IMG/VR virus record: IMGVR_UViG_3300046009_008280
Coordinates: 1 to 36,699 of that record
Direction: 5' to 3' (one strand)
DNA length: 36,699 nucleotides
From: a virus
Below the pieces are notes generated by a model. That model ran no database searches. It had not been told where the DNA came from and worked only from the letters and a program-made list of their open reading frames with translations. The position numbers and the translations under genes are program-made. Below are positions 26,701 to 35,069 of the stretch, in pieces. Position 1 is the stretch's first letter. Each line of letters starts with the position of its first letter.

Positions 26701-27798
26701 ATGGCAAATACTCTTTTACCTTCTTCGAATGTAGATAATTCTCTAAGTGATTCGTTTTCTTTAAAACGATTCGATGTAACATCAATTAATAATTATCAAA
26801 GACAAGTTGTAACAGCTCCTCTTTGGTCAGGTGGACAAGCAAACTTACGTAATATATACACGAGTTCTGTTCAGTCTTCAAATGAGAAAAGATATTATTA
26901 CGATGTTTATAATAGTCAATCTAATAGTCAAGGTTCTGCGATTCAATTTTCTGTTGCGTATGGTGATTTGTATGGTAGTGGTTCATCTACTGGCTCAACT
27001 GGAACAAATCTTTATGATTATCCAACAAAAGCAATTTACTCTCAATATCGTCAATTATTATTAGAGCCAGGTGTTCCTTTATTTACATTTGAAAATAATG
27101 AAACATCACAATACATCTATGTTATAAATGTTAATCGTAGTAGGTACAAAGATAAAATAGATACTAATACATGGCAACTTTCTTTGGCAGAACTAAACAC
27201 TACCGGTACTGTTTCTTCTTCAAATAAAATTGTTACACTTATAGATGATGCAACAGCATCAACTACAGAATTAGCAACACAAGGTGGTAGAGTATTTAAT
27301 ATTAGAAGTGGAAGTCTTTTAAATGGAATTTATACAGCAGACACAACACCTTGGGGATTATTTTATCCAGATAATGGTATTATTGTTTTGAATGGTAGAG
27401 CATTAGATACCTCTGCTTCTTTTGCAACACTCCGAAGTCCTGCTACTGCAAGTGGTGATGACTCTGCTAAAAAATTATTCACATCAATTAGTGGAGCAAT
27501 GACAATTAGTTCAACAACTGGTTCATTCACAGCTAAAACAAGTGAGATGTATGCAAGTACATATTATTTTGCAAGACTTAATAATAATGAATTTAACTAT
27601 ACTAATAATCCAAGTTTTTATTCTGGTAGTACAAATATAGTTAAATGGGCTGGAATGTACGATAATCCAAGAACATATGTAACATCCGTTGGTTTATATA
27701 ATGACAATAATGACTTACTAGCGGTAGCTAAACTAAATCAACCAATTCCAAAAACATTCGATAAAGAAGTTTCAATAAAAATAAAATTAGATTTCTAA
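26701..27798 (+). CDS. Distal tail paralogue 2
   Basis: At 365 residues this is the shortest and most compact of the five paralogues, close to a bare family domain. Landmarks are IYTSSVQSSNEKRYYYDV, FSVAYGDLYGSGS, YVINVNRSRYKDKIDTNTWQ, GSLLNGIYT, KLFTSISGA and YVTSVGLYNDNNDLLAVAKL. GGAG at 26689-26692 lies inside the end of the preceding gene, eight bases before ATG 26701, so the two are translationally linked. It has no added domain, and therefore defines the minimum unit for comparing the other four. It probably acts in the same assembly as its neighbours. Confidence 0.75.
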   Translation: MANTLLPSSNVDNSLSDSFSLKRFDVTSINNYQRQVVTAPLWSGGQANLRNIYTSSVQSSNEKRYYYDVYNSQSNSQGSAIQFSVAYGDLYGSGSSTGSTGTNLYDYPTKAIYSQYRQLLLEPGVPLFTFENNETSQYIYVINVNRSRYKDKIDTNTWQLSLAELNTTGTVSSSNKIVTLIDDATASTTELATQGGRVFNIRSGSLLNGIYTADTTPWGLFYPDNGIIVLNGRALDTSASFATLRSPATASGDDSAKKLFTSISGAMTISSTTGSFTAKTSEMYASTYYFARLNNNEFNYTNNPSFYSGSTNIVKWAGMYDNPRTYVTSVGLYNDNNDLLAVAKLNQPIPKTFDKEVSIKIKLDF

Positions 27799-27805
27799 GG
27801 TAAAT

Positions 27806-30800
27806 ATGGATCAATACTACTTCTCCAACGAAATAACAGCCATCATAGATGCGTATCAAGCATTTTTACAGAAAGACTCCTTTGTGTTGAGGGGCAAAAT
27901 AATTGATTTGAATCTATTATTAAGCACAGAAATTAGCCCACGGTTTGCTGATATTGACATCCAGCCACTACAACGTGCAGTTACAGTTTATAGTAACTTA
28001 ATAAATCTTTTTACTATTTACGCTGATTATTTAGAAGCACCAGCTGCTGGAACTTTCGAAGATTGGTCTGATGAAGTATATCCCGATTATGGTGTTAGAC
28101 CTGCTGTTAGAGTGGACAAAATATATTCTAATTTAGAAGGTTCATTAGGATTCGCATCAGAAAAGTCTGGAACTGTATGGTCTATATATTTTGGACCAAG
28201 TCCTATACCTGGTGCCGATCCTATAAAAACTATAATGAAAATTGTAGCTAGTACATCTATACTACCAATTCCTACTCTAACTTGTTCACCTACAGAATTT
28301 AACTTTAAATTTGACAAAATTCGGATACGAGAATTAACAGAGGGACCGGATCAAATAATTCCGGCGGGTAATGGAAATATAAATATAGGAAAACCGGTTG
28401 TATTAGAATATCAAGTACGTAGATGCTGTACAAAAACGCAACAGCCTGAATATGACGGTGACTTTGTTAAACTAAAAGGTAGTACTCCGGACAACCAATC
28501 ATTAGTAAGAATAAATTCAGAATTATTGATAGATGCGCAACAATGTCCTACTGACCCCACCGTTTTGGGTAAAATAACATATAAAAGATATTTCAATGTA
28601 AGAACTATCGCTGAAACTTTATATAATTCATTAGACATTACAGTAGACGATAAATTTCTGTTATTACAGGTATTGTTGGGCAAGACAAATATATACAATA
28701 CCAACCAAAATATTTGTTCAAAAGATTTACCTGCGTCTACACCTAAAGTATTTAGTGAAATATTTAAAGAGTTTGGTAAGTCTGGCGTTGCGCCACTAAA
28801 ATGGGGAAGTGTTTCAAACGCACCTCAGTATACTAACTGGACAGAAAACGGTGTTATCGATATTGGTAAGCAAGTAACAAGTAATTCGGCTGTCATTATA
28901 TTAGAACGATTTTTAATAGATGCAGGATTTAGTCCGAATGATTTAATTCTTAGCACAACAGCAACAGTACCATCTACTCAGGCTTTAGATACATTCAATA
29001 GTGTAAAAGGAAAAACATTATTAATAGAAGCTCAAGAGCAAAGAACTGGCGATGGGTGTGGTAATGGTTCAACTGGACAACCACCACCAAAAGATCTAAC
29101 AACTGTTGCTAAAGCGTGTTTTGTTCCATATATCAAAATCGGGACCGAAAATAAATTTCAATGGTCATTGGCGTTAGAAGACACACCTATTTTTCAAGAT
29201 ATATATGATTTTAGAAATGATTATGATGATAATACTAAATTATTTAGAGACTTAGAATTCGCATTTCCAACTTCTCTTGCTGATAATGCAGCGGTTATTA
29301 TACGTAACAGAGGACGTTTCATTTTTGAAGATAATATAAATATTCAAAAAACATCGATGAACAAAGTGGAAAGAAAATCCATTTCAAGTAATCCATGTTA
29401 TACCGCAACTGCAGAAACTTTTAGATTAGACATAAAGCGAAAAAGAAAAAGATATATTAAAGTACAATGTGGTGCAGCGGAAACTATTGGAACAGGTGGT
29501 TCACTTGGCGATAATGTTTATTACTTCGCCGAAAACGCAATTAGTAATCCAGATTTTGCACCACCACCTAATGGTTCAACTGAAATAGATGATTATTTGT
29601 TTACGTATAAGTTTGGATCTGTTGACACAAATGGTGTTGACTCTGGTGAAATTACTCGTGGTAAACTTGCAACCTATTTAGCAGTTCAGAAATACGGAAA
29701 AAATAATGTATTTAAAGAAGATTCTGGACCAAACGTAGGTCAATTATACATTTTTGAAGAAGGTTATTATCCATTATATAGTAGTGATAGAACAAGAGAT
29801 TTTGTTTCTGAAATATCAGACATTAACACAATAGAATTTACTAAAAATAACTTAGGTTGTGTTCCCGATGAGTATTGTGTAGATAAAGGCTGGACTCCAG
29901 ATCCAACAGATTTATGTGGATGTGTTGAAGTTAGTGTTCATGAATGCTACGATGTTTATCCTGCACTTGAATATTTAGATGGTAATAGAATTAAAAGAAC
30001 AATACCTGAACGATTAATATTAAAAATATTTCCGTTTAATCCAGATTATCCGTTCTTAACAAAAGGACAACGAGTAGTTAGTACAAGAAGAGCTAGTTCT
30101 GCAATATGTAATCCAAGTATTGCTAAATTATATCATCCATTACTTTACGGTGGTGATATTTTACCTGGTGTATCTAAGAATCAAGTGTACGGTATATTCA
30201 ATGGTTCTTCTTCTCTTGATTGTTATTACACAAGTTCAACTCAAACTACAGCGTCTAAACAAATATATTACGATGTACTTGGATGTAATACCTGTGATGT
30301 AACTCCTTTTTATGCAGTAGCATACGGACATTATGAAGGTTCTGGTTCAATGGGATATAACTATGATTATAGTGATAGTTCTGCCAAAGCAATATACTCA
30401 CAGTTTAGATTGTTAGGAATGGAAGCAACACAATCAAGATTTATGTTCTTGGATTCTGGATCAGCAAATACTCCAAAAGATGTTTATGTTATAAACTATT
30501 ATAGAAATGGACTTTCACATAAATTAGATTTAGGTAATTTTGAGATAAACTTAGCTGAATTGAACGGTACTGCATATCCGAATATATATTATACTGGTAG
30601 TAATGTTCAAGTAAGTTCTTCTAATAAAGTTTTATCACTTATTGATAATTCTGGTGATGGTGATGACAATAGATTCTGTACAGAAGATCCAACAGATTAT
30701 TATGATATTGTTAGTGGAAGTCTTACAAACGGAATTCATTCAACATCAACTGGCAGTAACGTAACAACTTACGGTAAGATATTTCCAAATATTGGCGTTA

Positions 30801-31210
30801 TAGTATTGGATGGTGGTAAGTTAAATAGTTATTTGAATTTTAATTCTGTAAGTGGAAGTAATGTTGTAGGTGATAATTCTTGGAAAATACACACCGCAAT
30901 AAGTGGTGCAGCAATATTAAATAAGCCAATGATTGGCAGAACGGTAAAACAAAAAACAACTAACCATTATTTTATAAGAATACCAGTTGATGAAGCTAAT
31001 TATAGTACAAACCCAACATATCTTACAGAAGATACAACTAAAGTTGGACACTTGAAATATGATTGTTTTATTGATAATCCGATTACGTATATAACAACGG
31101 TTGGTTTATACAATGATACTAATGAGTTACTTGCTATTGCTAAACTAAATAAGCCGATACAAAAATCATACGAAAATGATATTCTAATAAAAATAAGGTT
31201 AAATTGGTAA
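27806..31210 (+). CDS. Distal tail paralogue 3, fused to large N-terminal region
   Basis: Of the 1134 residues, the last 340 (from about 795) are a family module: CYYTSSTQTTASKQIYYDVL, FYAVAYGHYEGSGS, DIVSGSLTNGIHS and YITTVGLYNDTNELLAIAKL. The first ~780 residues are unlike the other paralogues. They begin with a helical part (about 5-75) and contain an RCC motif near 205 and a cysteine cluster (Cys685, Cys691, Cys704, Cys706, His712, Cys714) just before the family module. A Thr/Gly/Pro stretch near 415 looks like a linker. The N-terminal part may attach the module to the baseplate. Its family is not recognised. An AAGG lies just before the start. Confidence 0.75.
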   Translation: MDQYYFSNEITAIIDAYQAFLQKDSFVLRGKIIDLNLLLSTEISPRFADIDIQPLQRAVTVYSNLINLFTIYADYLEAPAAGTFEDWSDEVYPDYGVRPAVRVDKIYSNLEGSLGFASEKSGTVWSIYFGPSPIPGADPIKTIMKIVASTSILPIPTLTCSPTEFNFKFDKIRIRELTEGPDQIIPAGNGNINIGKPVVLEYQVRRCCTKTQQPEYDGDFVKLKGSTPDNQSLVRINSELLIDAQQCPTDPTVLGKITYKRYFNVRTIAETLYNSLDITVDDKFLLLQVLLGKTNIYNTNQNICSKDLPASTPKVFSEIFKEFGKSGVAPLKWGSVSNAPQYTNWTENGVIDIGKQVTSNSAVIILERFLIDAGFSPNDLILSTTATVPSTQALDTFNSVKGKTLLIEAQEQRTGDGCGNGSTGQPPPKDLTTVAKACFVPYIKIGTENKFQWSLALEDTPIFQDIYDFRNDYDDNTKLFRDLEFAFPTSLADNAAVIIRNRGRFIFEDNINIQKTSMNKVERKSISSNPCYTATAETFRLDIKRKRKRYIKVQCGAAETIGTGGSLGDNVYYFAENAISNPDFAPPPNGSTEIDDYLFTYKFGSVDTNGVDSGEITRGKLATYLAVQKYGKNNVFKEDSGPNVGQLYIFEEGYYPLYSSDRTRDFVSEISDINTIEFTKNNLGCVPDEYCVDKGWTPDPTDLCGCVEVSVHECYDVYPALEYLDGNRIKRTIPERLILKIFPFNPDYPFLTKGQRVVSTRRASSAICNPSIAKLYHPLLYGGDILPGVSKNQVYGIFNGSSSLDCYYTSSTQTTASKQIYYDVLGCNTCDVTPFYAVAYGHYEGSGSMGYNYDYSDSSAKAIYSQFRLLGMEATQSRFMFLDSGSANTPKDVYVINYYRNGLSHKLDLGNFEINLAELNGTAYPNIYYTGSNVQVSSSNKVLSLIDNSGDGDDNRFCTEDPTDYYDIVSGSLTNGIHSTSTGSNVTTYGKIFPNIGVIVLDGGKLNSYLNFNSVSGSNVVGDNSWKIHTAISGAAILNKPMIGRTVKQKTTNHYFIRIPVDEANYSTNPTYLTEDTTKVGHLKYDCFIDNPITYITTVGLYNDTNELLAIAKLNKPIQKSYENDILIKIRLNW

Positions 31211-31211
31211 T

Positions 31212-31604
31212 ATGGGTATATATGATTATAACGATGCTAAAATTGAACAAATTTTATTTAATTTGGGAGAATCTGTTGTATATGTGATTCCGAGTATAGA
31301 TATTCTTGGACTTTTAGCTTTACAAGAAGAAGGTGCAGCATTCGATTTATATAATCAAAATACAAAAGATACAATCGATAAAATAGTTTCTAAAATAAGT
31401 GCTGATACAACCTATAAACTATTAAATAATACAAATTTATTTCATCCAAAAAATGAAATAGAATACGCTAATTTAATAGATAGAATAAATAATGCTATTG
31501 CACAATTGGATAATTTTGAAGATTGGCTTGAACGTGATATAATAGTAGAGAATAGAGACATTGTTGGTGAATATTATAAACCAGAGTTTTTAAATAGTAT
31601 ATAA
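31212..31604 (+). CDS. Small helical protein in the tail block
   Basis: The 130-residue product is predicted to be helical, with two amphipathic stretches (about 10-40 and 85-110) and a C-terminal acidic end. It has no motif, membrane segment or Cys. It lies one base after the large fused paralogue and one base before paralogue 4, so it belongs to the same translation unit. Its small size and position suggest an adaptor or assembly factor for the adhesin block. No ribosome binding site of good strength is seen; AAGG at 31195-31198 is 13 bases upstream. Confidence 0.65.
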   Translation: MGIYDYNDAKIEQILFNLGESVVYVIPSIDILGLLALQEEGAAFDLYNQNTKDTIDKIVSKISADTTYKLLNNTNLFHPKNEIEYANLIDRINNAIAQLDNFEDWLERDIIVENRDIVGEYYKPEFLNSI

Positions 31605-31605
31605 C

Positions 31606-32889
31606 ATGATTAATTCACTTCAAATAAACCGATATATACTTAATAACTTATTAAACTACGTTAAGTTTATAGAAGCTGAGGGATTTCCTGATAAAACATT
31701 TATTAATATACAAAATGAAACTATCAGTATATCCACTTTACCTACTATAACATATTCAAATTCTAAACCAATTACAAGTAACAGTTTAGTATATAAATTG
31801 TTGGATAGTGCAAATTTACCTGATATATCAGAACCAATAAAAGAATGGCGAACAACTGGATTATTTAGTTGCAATAATAGTGAAAGAATAAATACTTTTA
31901 TAAGTGGAACTGTTAGTTCAGACCATCAAAAATATTTCATGTCTATTTATAATAAACCAACCACACATCCAAATAGTTACCATGAATTTGATTTAGCATA
32001 CGCTCATATAAGTGGTTCTGGTTCTTCATATGAAGTAACCGTACTTACCGAATTAAGTGAATTATTACCTGCAAAAACAATGTTTCGTAAATATATGTTA
32101 GATTGTTTTGATACAGTTGACGGTAAGTTTCCATTTAAGAATAATAAAAATGGTGATTATTTTTATGCAATACATTTTAATAGAAATTCATTTAAAGATA
32201 GATTAGACATTGGTAATTTTCAATTAACCTTAGCACCCATTTCTTCGAGTACTAATCAATTAATAAATACTGGTAGTAACTTTTATCCAAATCCTTCTTC
32301 ATCTGTTATTTATACATTGATAGATGATTCAGTTGATGGTAAAGAATATATTACTTATACTGAAGAATTGAAAGATTATTATTATTTAGTTTCTGGTTCT
32401 TTAAATGATGGTATATATGGTGAAAGTGAGAATGATGCATGGGGTATTGTTTTTCCAAGAAAAGGTTTAATACTACTTGATGGTGTTGTACTTGATCAAT
32501 CATGTTCTTTTAACACAGTTACCGCTTCTATTGATGGTGATAATATAAAGAAATTGTTTTATTCCATTAGTGGTTCTACAACACAAAATGTAGTTAGAAC
32601 TGAAACTGGTTCTTGGTGGGGACGTGGTTCACAAGAATATATGTCAGAAACTTATTTTTGTAGAGCATTACCATCAGAAATGAATTCTTCAAACAACCCA
32701 ACGTATGTTTCTGGTTCTAATAAAGAATTAAAATATTTAACTATGAGGGAAGAGCCTCATGTTTATATTAGTTCGATTGGTTTATATAATGGAAAAAATG
32801 AATTGTTGGCTGTTGGTAAATTAGAAAAACCATTACTTAAAAAGCATAATACAGAATGTAATTTTCACGTTAGAATAAGGTTAAATTAA
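31606..32889 (+). CDS. Distal tail paralogue 4
   Basis: This 427-residue protein has an extra N-terminal region of about 80 residues, mainly helical at its start (INRYILNNLLNYVKFIEAEG), before the family module. Landmarks are FISGTVSSDHQKYFMSIYNK, FDLAYAHISGSGS, YAIHFNRNSFKDRLDIGNFQ, LVSGSLNDGIYG, KLFYSISGS and YISSIGLYNGKNELLAVGKL. It differs from paralogues 1-3 in having a Gly/Trp-rich insertion near 325-345 (GSWWGRGSQEYMSE). No ribosome binding site is evident before ATG 31606, which probably relies on coupling to the gene one base upstream. Confidence 0.75.
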   Translation: MINSLQINRYILNNLLNYVKFIEAEGFPDKTFINIQNETISISTLPTITYSNSKPITSNSLVYKLLDSANLPDISEPIKEWRTTGLFSCNNSERINTFISGTVSSDHQKYFMSIYNKPTTHPNSYHEFDLAYAHISGSGSSYEVTVLTELSELLPAKTMFRKYMLDCFDTVDGKFPFKNNKNGDYFYAIHFNRNSFKDRLDIGNFQLTLAPISSSTNQLINTGSNFYPNPSSSVIYTLIDDSVDGKEYITYTEELKDYYYLVSGSLNDGIYGESENDAWGIVFPRKGLILLDGVVLDQSCSFNTVTASIDGDNIKKLFYSISGSTTQNVVRTETGSWWGRGSQEYMSETYFCRALPSEMNSSNNPTYVSGSNKELKYLTMREEPHVYISSIGLYNGKNELLAVGKLEKPLLKKHNTECNFHVRIRLN

Positions 32890-32890
32890 A

Positions 32891-34606
32891 GTGGCATTTC
32901 AATTTGGAAATAATATAAGTTTTGCTTGGAAACAATTAAAAGCAGGTGATTATACTGTAAGACATTTTCAAGCAAATAAAAAATGGAAATTTAATACAAT
33001 TTCTACTGACGTTGATTATTATGAAAATCATGGAATACAAGTTTATAGGGCTTTATATCCAGAAAACAATAAATACTTTGGTAATGTATTAAATCTATCG
33101 TCTGATATGTATCGTAACTCATATACTTCACAAAGTATTGATCCAAAACAATTGTGGTATTCATTGGATCATAATTATTATACAGTTTACTCTGATTATA
33201 GAATGTATGATTATACTGGCGAAGAAAATTCAAATAATTATTTGTGGGAAACTAGTTCTCTTTTTGTGTTACCCATGACAAATTTTGGAGAAGGTATACA
33301 GAAAGGTTCTTTTTCTATAAATAATTACAGTACAAATCCTTCGTATAGTTATACCTTAATAGATGATAAGTTTGGTAACTTAATTGATAATTCATTTGAT
33401 ACTACAAAATTTGTTGATTATTCAAGTTGTTTAATTGATATTGGATTTAATGAGAAATATAGAGAATATAAATACAAAAATAATAAATCTATTTATATAC
33501 TAGATTCATCGCACCATAACAATATAATTCGTATAAACAATAATAAAAAAATAACCTATCATAATGGTATTCCAACAACCGATACTGCCGAACCAACTGG
33601 TGTTTCTGCTGCAATTCATGGAACATATTTAAGTGTGGATAGTTATCAGACATTTAACTTTAATCGATCCAACAATTTTGCATTTAGTTTTTGGTTAAAC
33701 GTTCCCGCAAGTCAATCAATAGAAACATATGATCATAATTACTTATTTAACAAAAATAGAATAAAAATGTTACGTATAGGTGATGATGTTATTGAAACTG
33801 GTTCTTATTCCAACAGATTTCCATTTGATATTTATCTGACAAATAGAACAGCAACCAACCCGTACTCTATCGTTTTCAGACAAAGTTCTGATGTTGAGAG
33901 TATGCAAGTAACTTCGAGTATGTTAGCAACTGGAAGTTGGAATCATGTTGTTTGTCAAAAAACTGGAAGTAACTATGATATTTATATAAATGGTACATTG
34001 AATTCCACCGCTAATAAAATAATGACTAAAACAGTTAATAATGACCATAAATTTTATATAGCAGGTGATGGTACTAATGATAAGGTACTTTCTGGTTCGT
34101 TGGATGAAGTTAAAATTTATAGTAAAGGATTAACATCTGATGAAATTGCACATCTTTATGATAATAGTTTGGTAAATGGTTATGCGTATCAAACCGCAAG
34201 AATTGGTAATATATTTTATAAACAAGGTATGGTAGTTGTTTCTGACCCAAGACCAAAATATAAAAATTCTATTTTAGGTTCAAGTGGTTCTTATGATTAT
34301 AGTGATTTAACGTATGGGTTTGATGGTGAATATAAAAGTATAACTACTTTTTTTGAACATGAAATTATTTGTAAAATTCGTAAAAGTGAATTCAATTTTA
34401 CTCAAAATCCTTCTTTATTTACAGATATAAATCTTGGTCCACAGTTAGCAGATACGTATGTATCGCATAGAAATTTTAATCCGTATATAACAACGATTGG
34501 GTTGTATAATGAAGATAGAGATTTAATAGCAATTGCAAAATTGGCTAACCCACTAATAAAGCGTGATGATGTGGATATGAATATTATTATACGATTTGAT
34601 ATGTAA
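32891..34606 (+). CDS. Distal tail paralogue 5 with LamG-like domain
   Basis: The start is GTG 32891. The 571 residues begin with a diverged family N-terminus (about 1-230). A LamG/concanavalin-like lectin domain follows at about 241-428: NFAFSFWLNVP, then SWNHVVCQKTGSNYDIYING, then GSLDEVKIYSKGLTSDEIAH. The family then resumes with FYKQGMVVVSDPRPKYK and closes with YITTIGLYNEDRDLIAIAKL. The LamG domain thus appears inserted in the family fold. LamG domains bind glycans or proteins, which suits a host receptor function. The stop codon overlaps the start of the endonuclease gene by one base (TAATG). Confidence 0.8.
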   Translation: MAFQFGNNISFAWKQLKAGDYTVRHFQANKKWKFNTISTDVDYYENHGIQVYRALYPENNKYFGNVLNLSSDMYRNSYTSQSIDPKQLWYSLDHNYYTVYSDYRMYDYTGEENSNNYLWETSSLFVLPMTNFGEGIQKGSFSINNYSTNPSYSYTLIDDKFGNLIDNSFDTTKFVDYSSCLIDIGFNEKYREYKYKNNKSIYILDSSHHNNIIRINNNKKITYHNGIPTTDTAEPTGVSAAIHGTYLSVDSYQTFNFNRSNNFAFSFWLNVPASQSIETYDHNYLFNKNRIKMLRIGDDVIETGSYSNRFPFDIYLTNRTATNPYSIVFRQSSDVESMQVTSSMLATGSWNHVVCQKTGSNYDIYINGTLNSTANKIMTKTVNNDHKFYIAGDGTNDKVLSGSLDEVKIYSKGLTSDEIAHLYDNSLVNGYAYQTARIGNIFYKQGMVVVSDPRPKYKNSILGSSGSYDYSDLTYGFDGEYKSITTFFEHEIICKIRKSEFNFTQNPSLFTDINLGPQLADTYVSHRNFNPYITTIGLYNEDRDLIAIAKLANPLIKRDDVDMNIIIRFDM

Positions 34607-35013
34607 TGAAAAGAAACGCTGTAGCAATAAAGAATGGATTTAGAAGTGGATTGGAAGACAATATAAATGATTCACTTCAAGAATCGAAAAAAGAATTCGG
34701 TTATGAAACCCATAAAATATCCTATATACAACCAGCAACAAAACACAATTACACTCCTGATTTTGTTCTTACTAAGAAAAACGGTAATATACTTTATATT
34801 GAATCAAAGGGTAGGTGGGTAAAAACTGACAGATTAAAGTTTGATTTAATATTTGAACAATATTCAGAAATAGATATTCGATTTGTATTTCAAAATCCAA
34901 ACGCAAAGTTATACAAAGGAAGTAAAACCACATACGCTCAGTATTGTGATAAAAAAGGTTGGAAGTGGGCAAAAAAAGATATTCCAAAAGAATGGTTGGA
35001 TGAGTGTTTGTAA
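34606..35013 (+). CDS. T7-type endonuclease I (Holliday-junction resolvase)
   Basis: The 135-residue protein matches T7 gp3 along its length. FRSGLED gives Glu17, YTPDF gives Asp52, and YIESKG gives Glu66 and Lys68; these are the four catalytic residues (Glu20, Asp55, Glu65, Lys67 in T7). The region IDIRFVF, then KLYKGSKTTYAQYCDKKGWK, then IPKEWL also follows the T7 protein closely. T7 endonuclease I has 149 residues and a basic C-terminal tail that is absent here. It acts as a domain-swapped dimer that resolves branched DNA before packaging. The start ATG overlaps the preceding stop by one base. It opens a DNA-metabolism block. T4 uses the unrelated gp49 (endonuclease VII) for this task. Confidence 0.95.
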   Translation: MKRNAVAIKNGFRSGLEDNINDSLQESKKEFGYETHKISYIQPATKHNYTPDFVLTKKNGNILYIESKGRWVKTDRLKFDLIFEQYSEIDIRFVFQNPNAKLYKGSKTTYAQYCDKKGWKWAKKDIPKEWLDECL

Positions 35014-35038
35014 TTGTCACAAATTTTTATTATATTTG
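35007..35038 (+). promoter_or_regulatory. Bacteroidota-type promoter before the primase
   Basis: TTTG at 35007-35010 is followed after 20 bases by TATATTTG at 35031-35038, matching the primary promoter consensus of Bacteroidota (TTTG near -33, TAnnTTTG near -7). Transcription would start near 35045, about 25 bases before the primase ATG at 35070. The first element lies in the last codons of the endonuclease gene. Confidence 0.55.
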
Positions 35039-35041
35039 TGA
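35017..35041. promoter_or_regulatory. Perfect 8-bp inverted repeat overlapping the promoter (possible operator)
   Basis: TCACAAAT (35017-35024), nine bases, then ATTTGTGA (35034-35041) form a perfect inverted repeat. Its right arm overlaps the TATATTTG box. Such placement suits binding of a dimeric repressor. It is not followed by a T-run, so a terminator is unlikely. Confidence 0.45.
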
Positions 35042-35069
35042 TATAAACTATTCTATAAAAAGTGTTGTT

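Noticed and set aside
35004-35069. N-terminal extension of the primase from GTG 35004
   Set aside because: It would overlap the endonuclease gene and the promoter, and the extra 22 residues do not resemble primases; ATG 35070 fits better.
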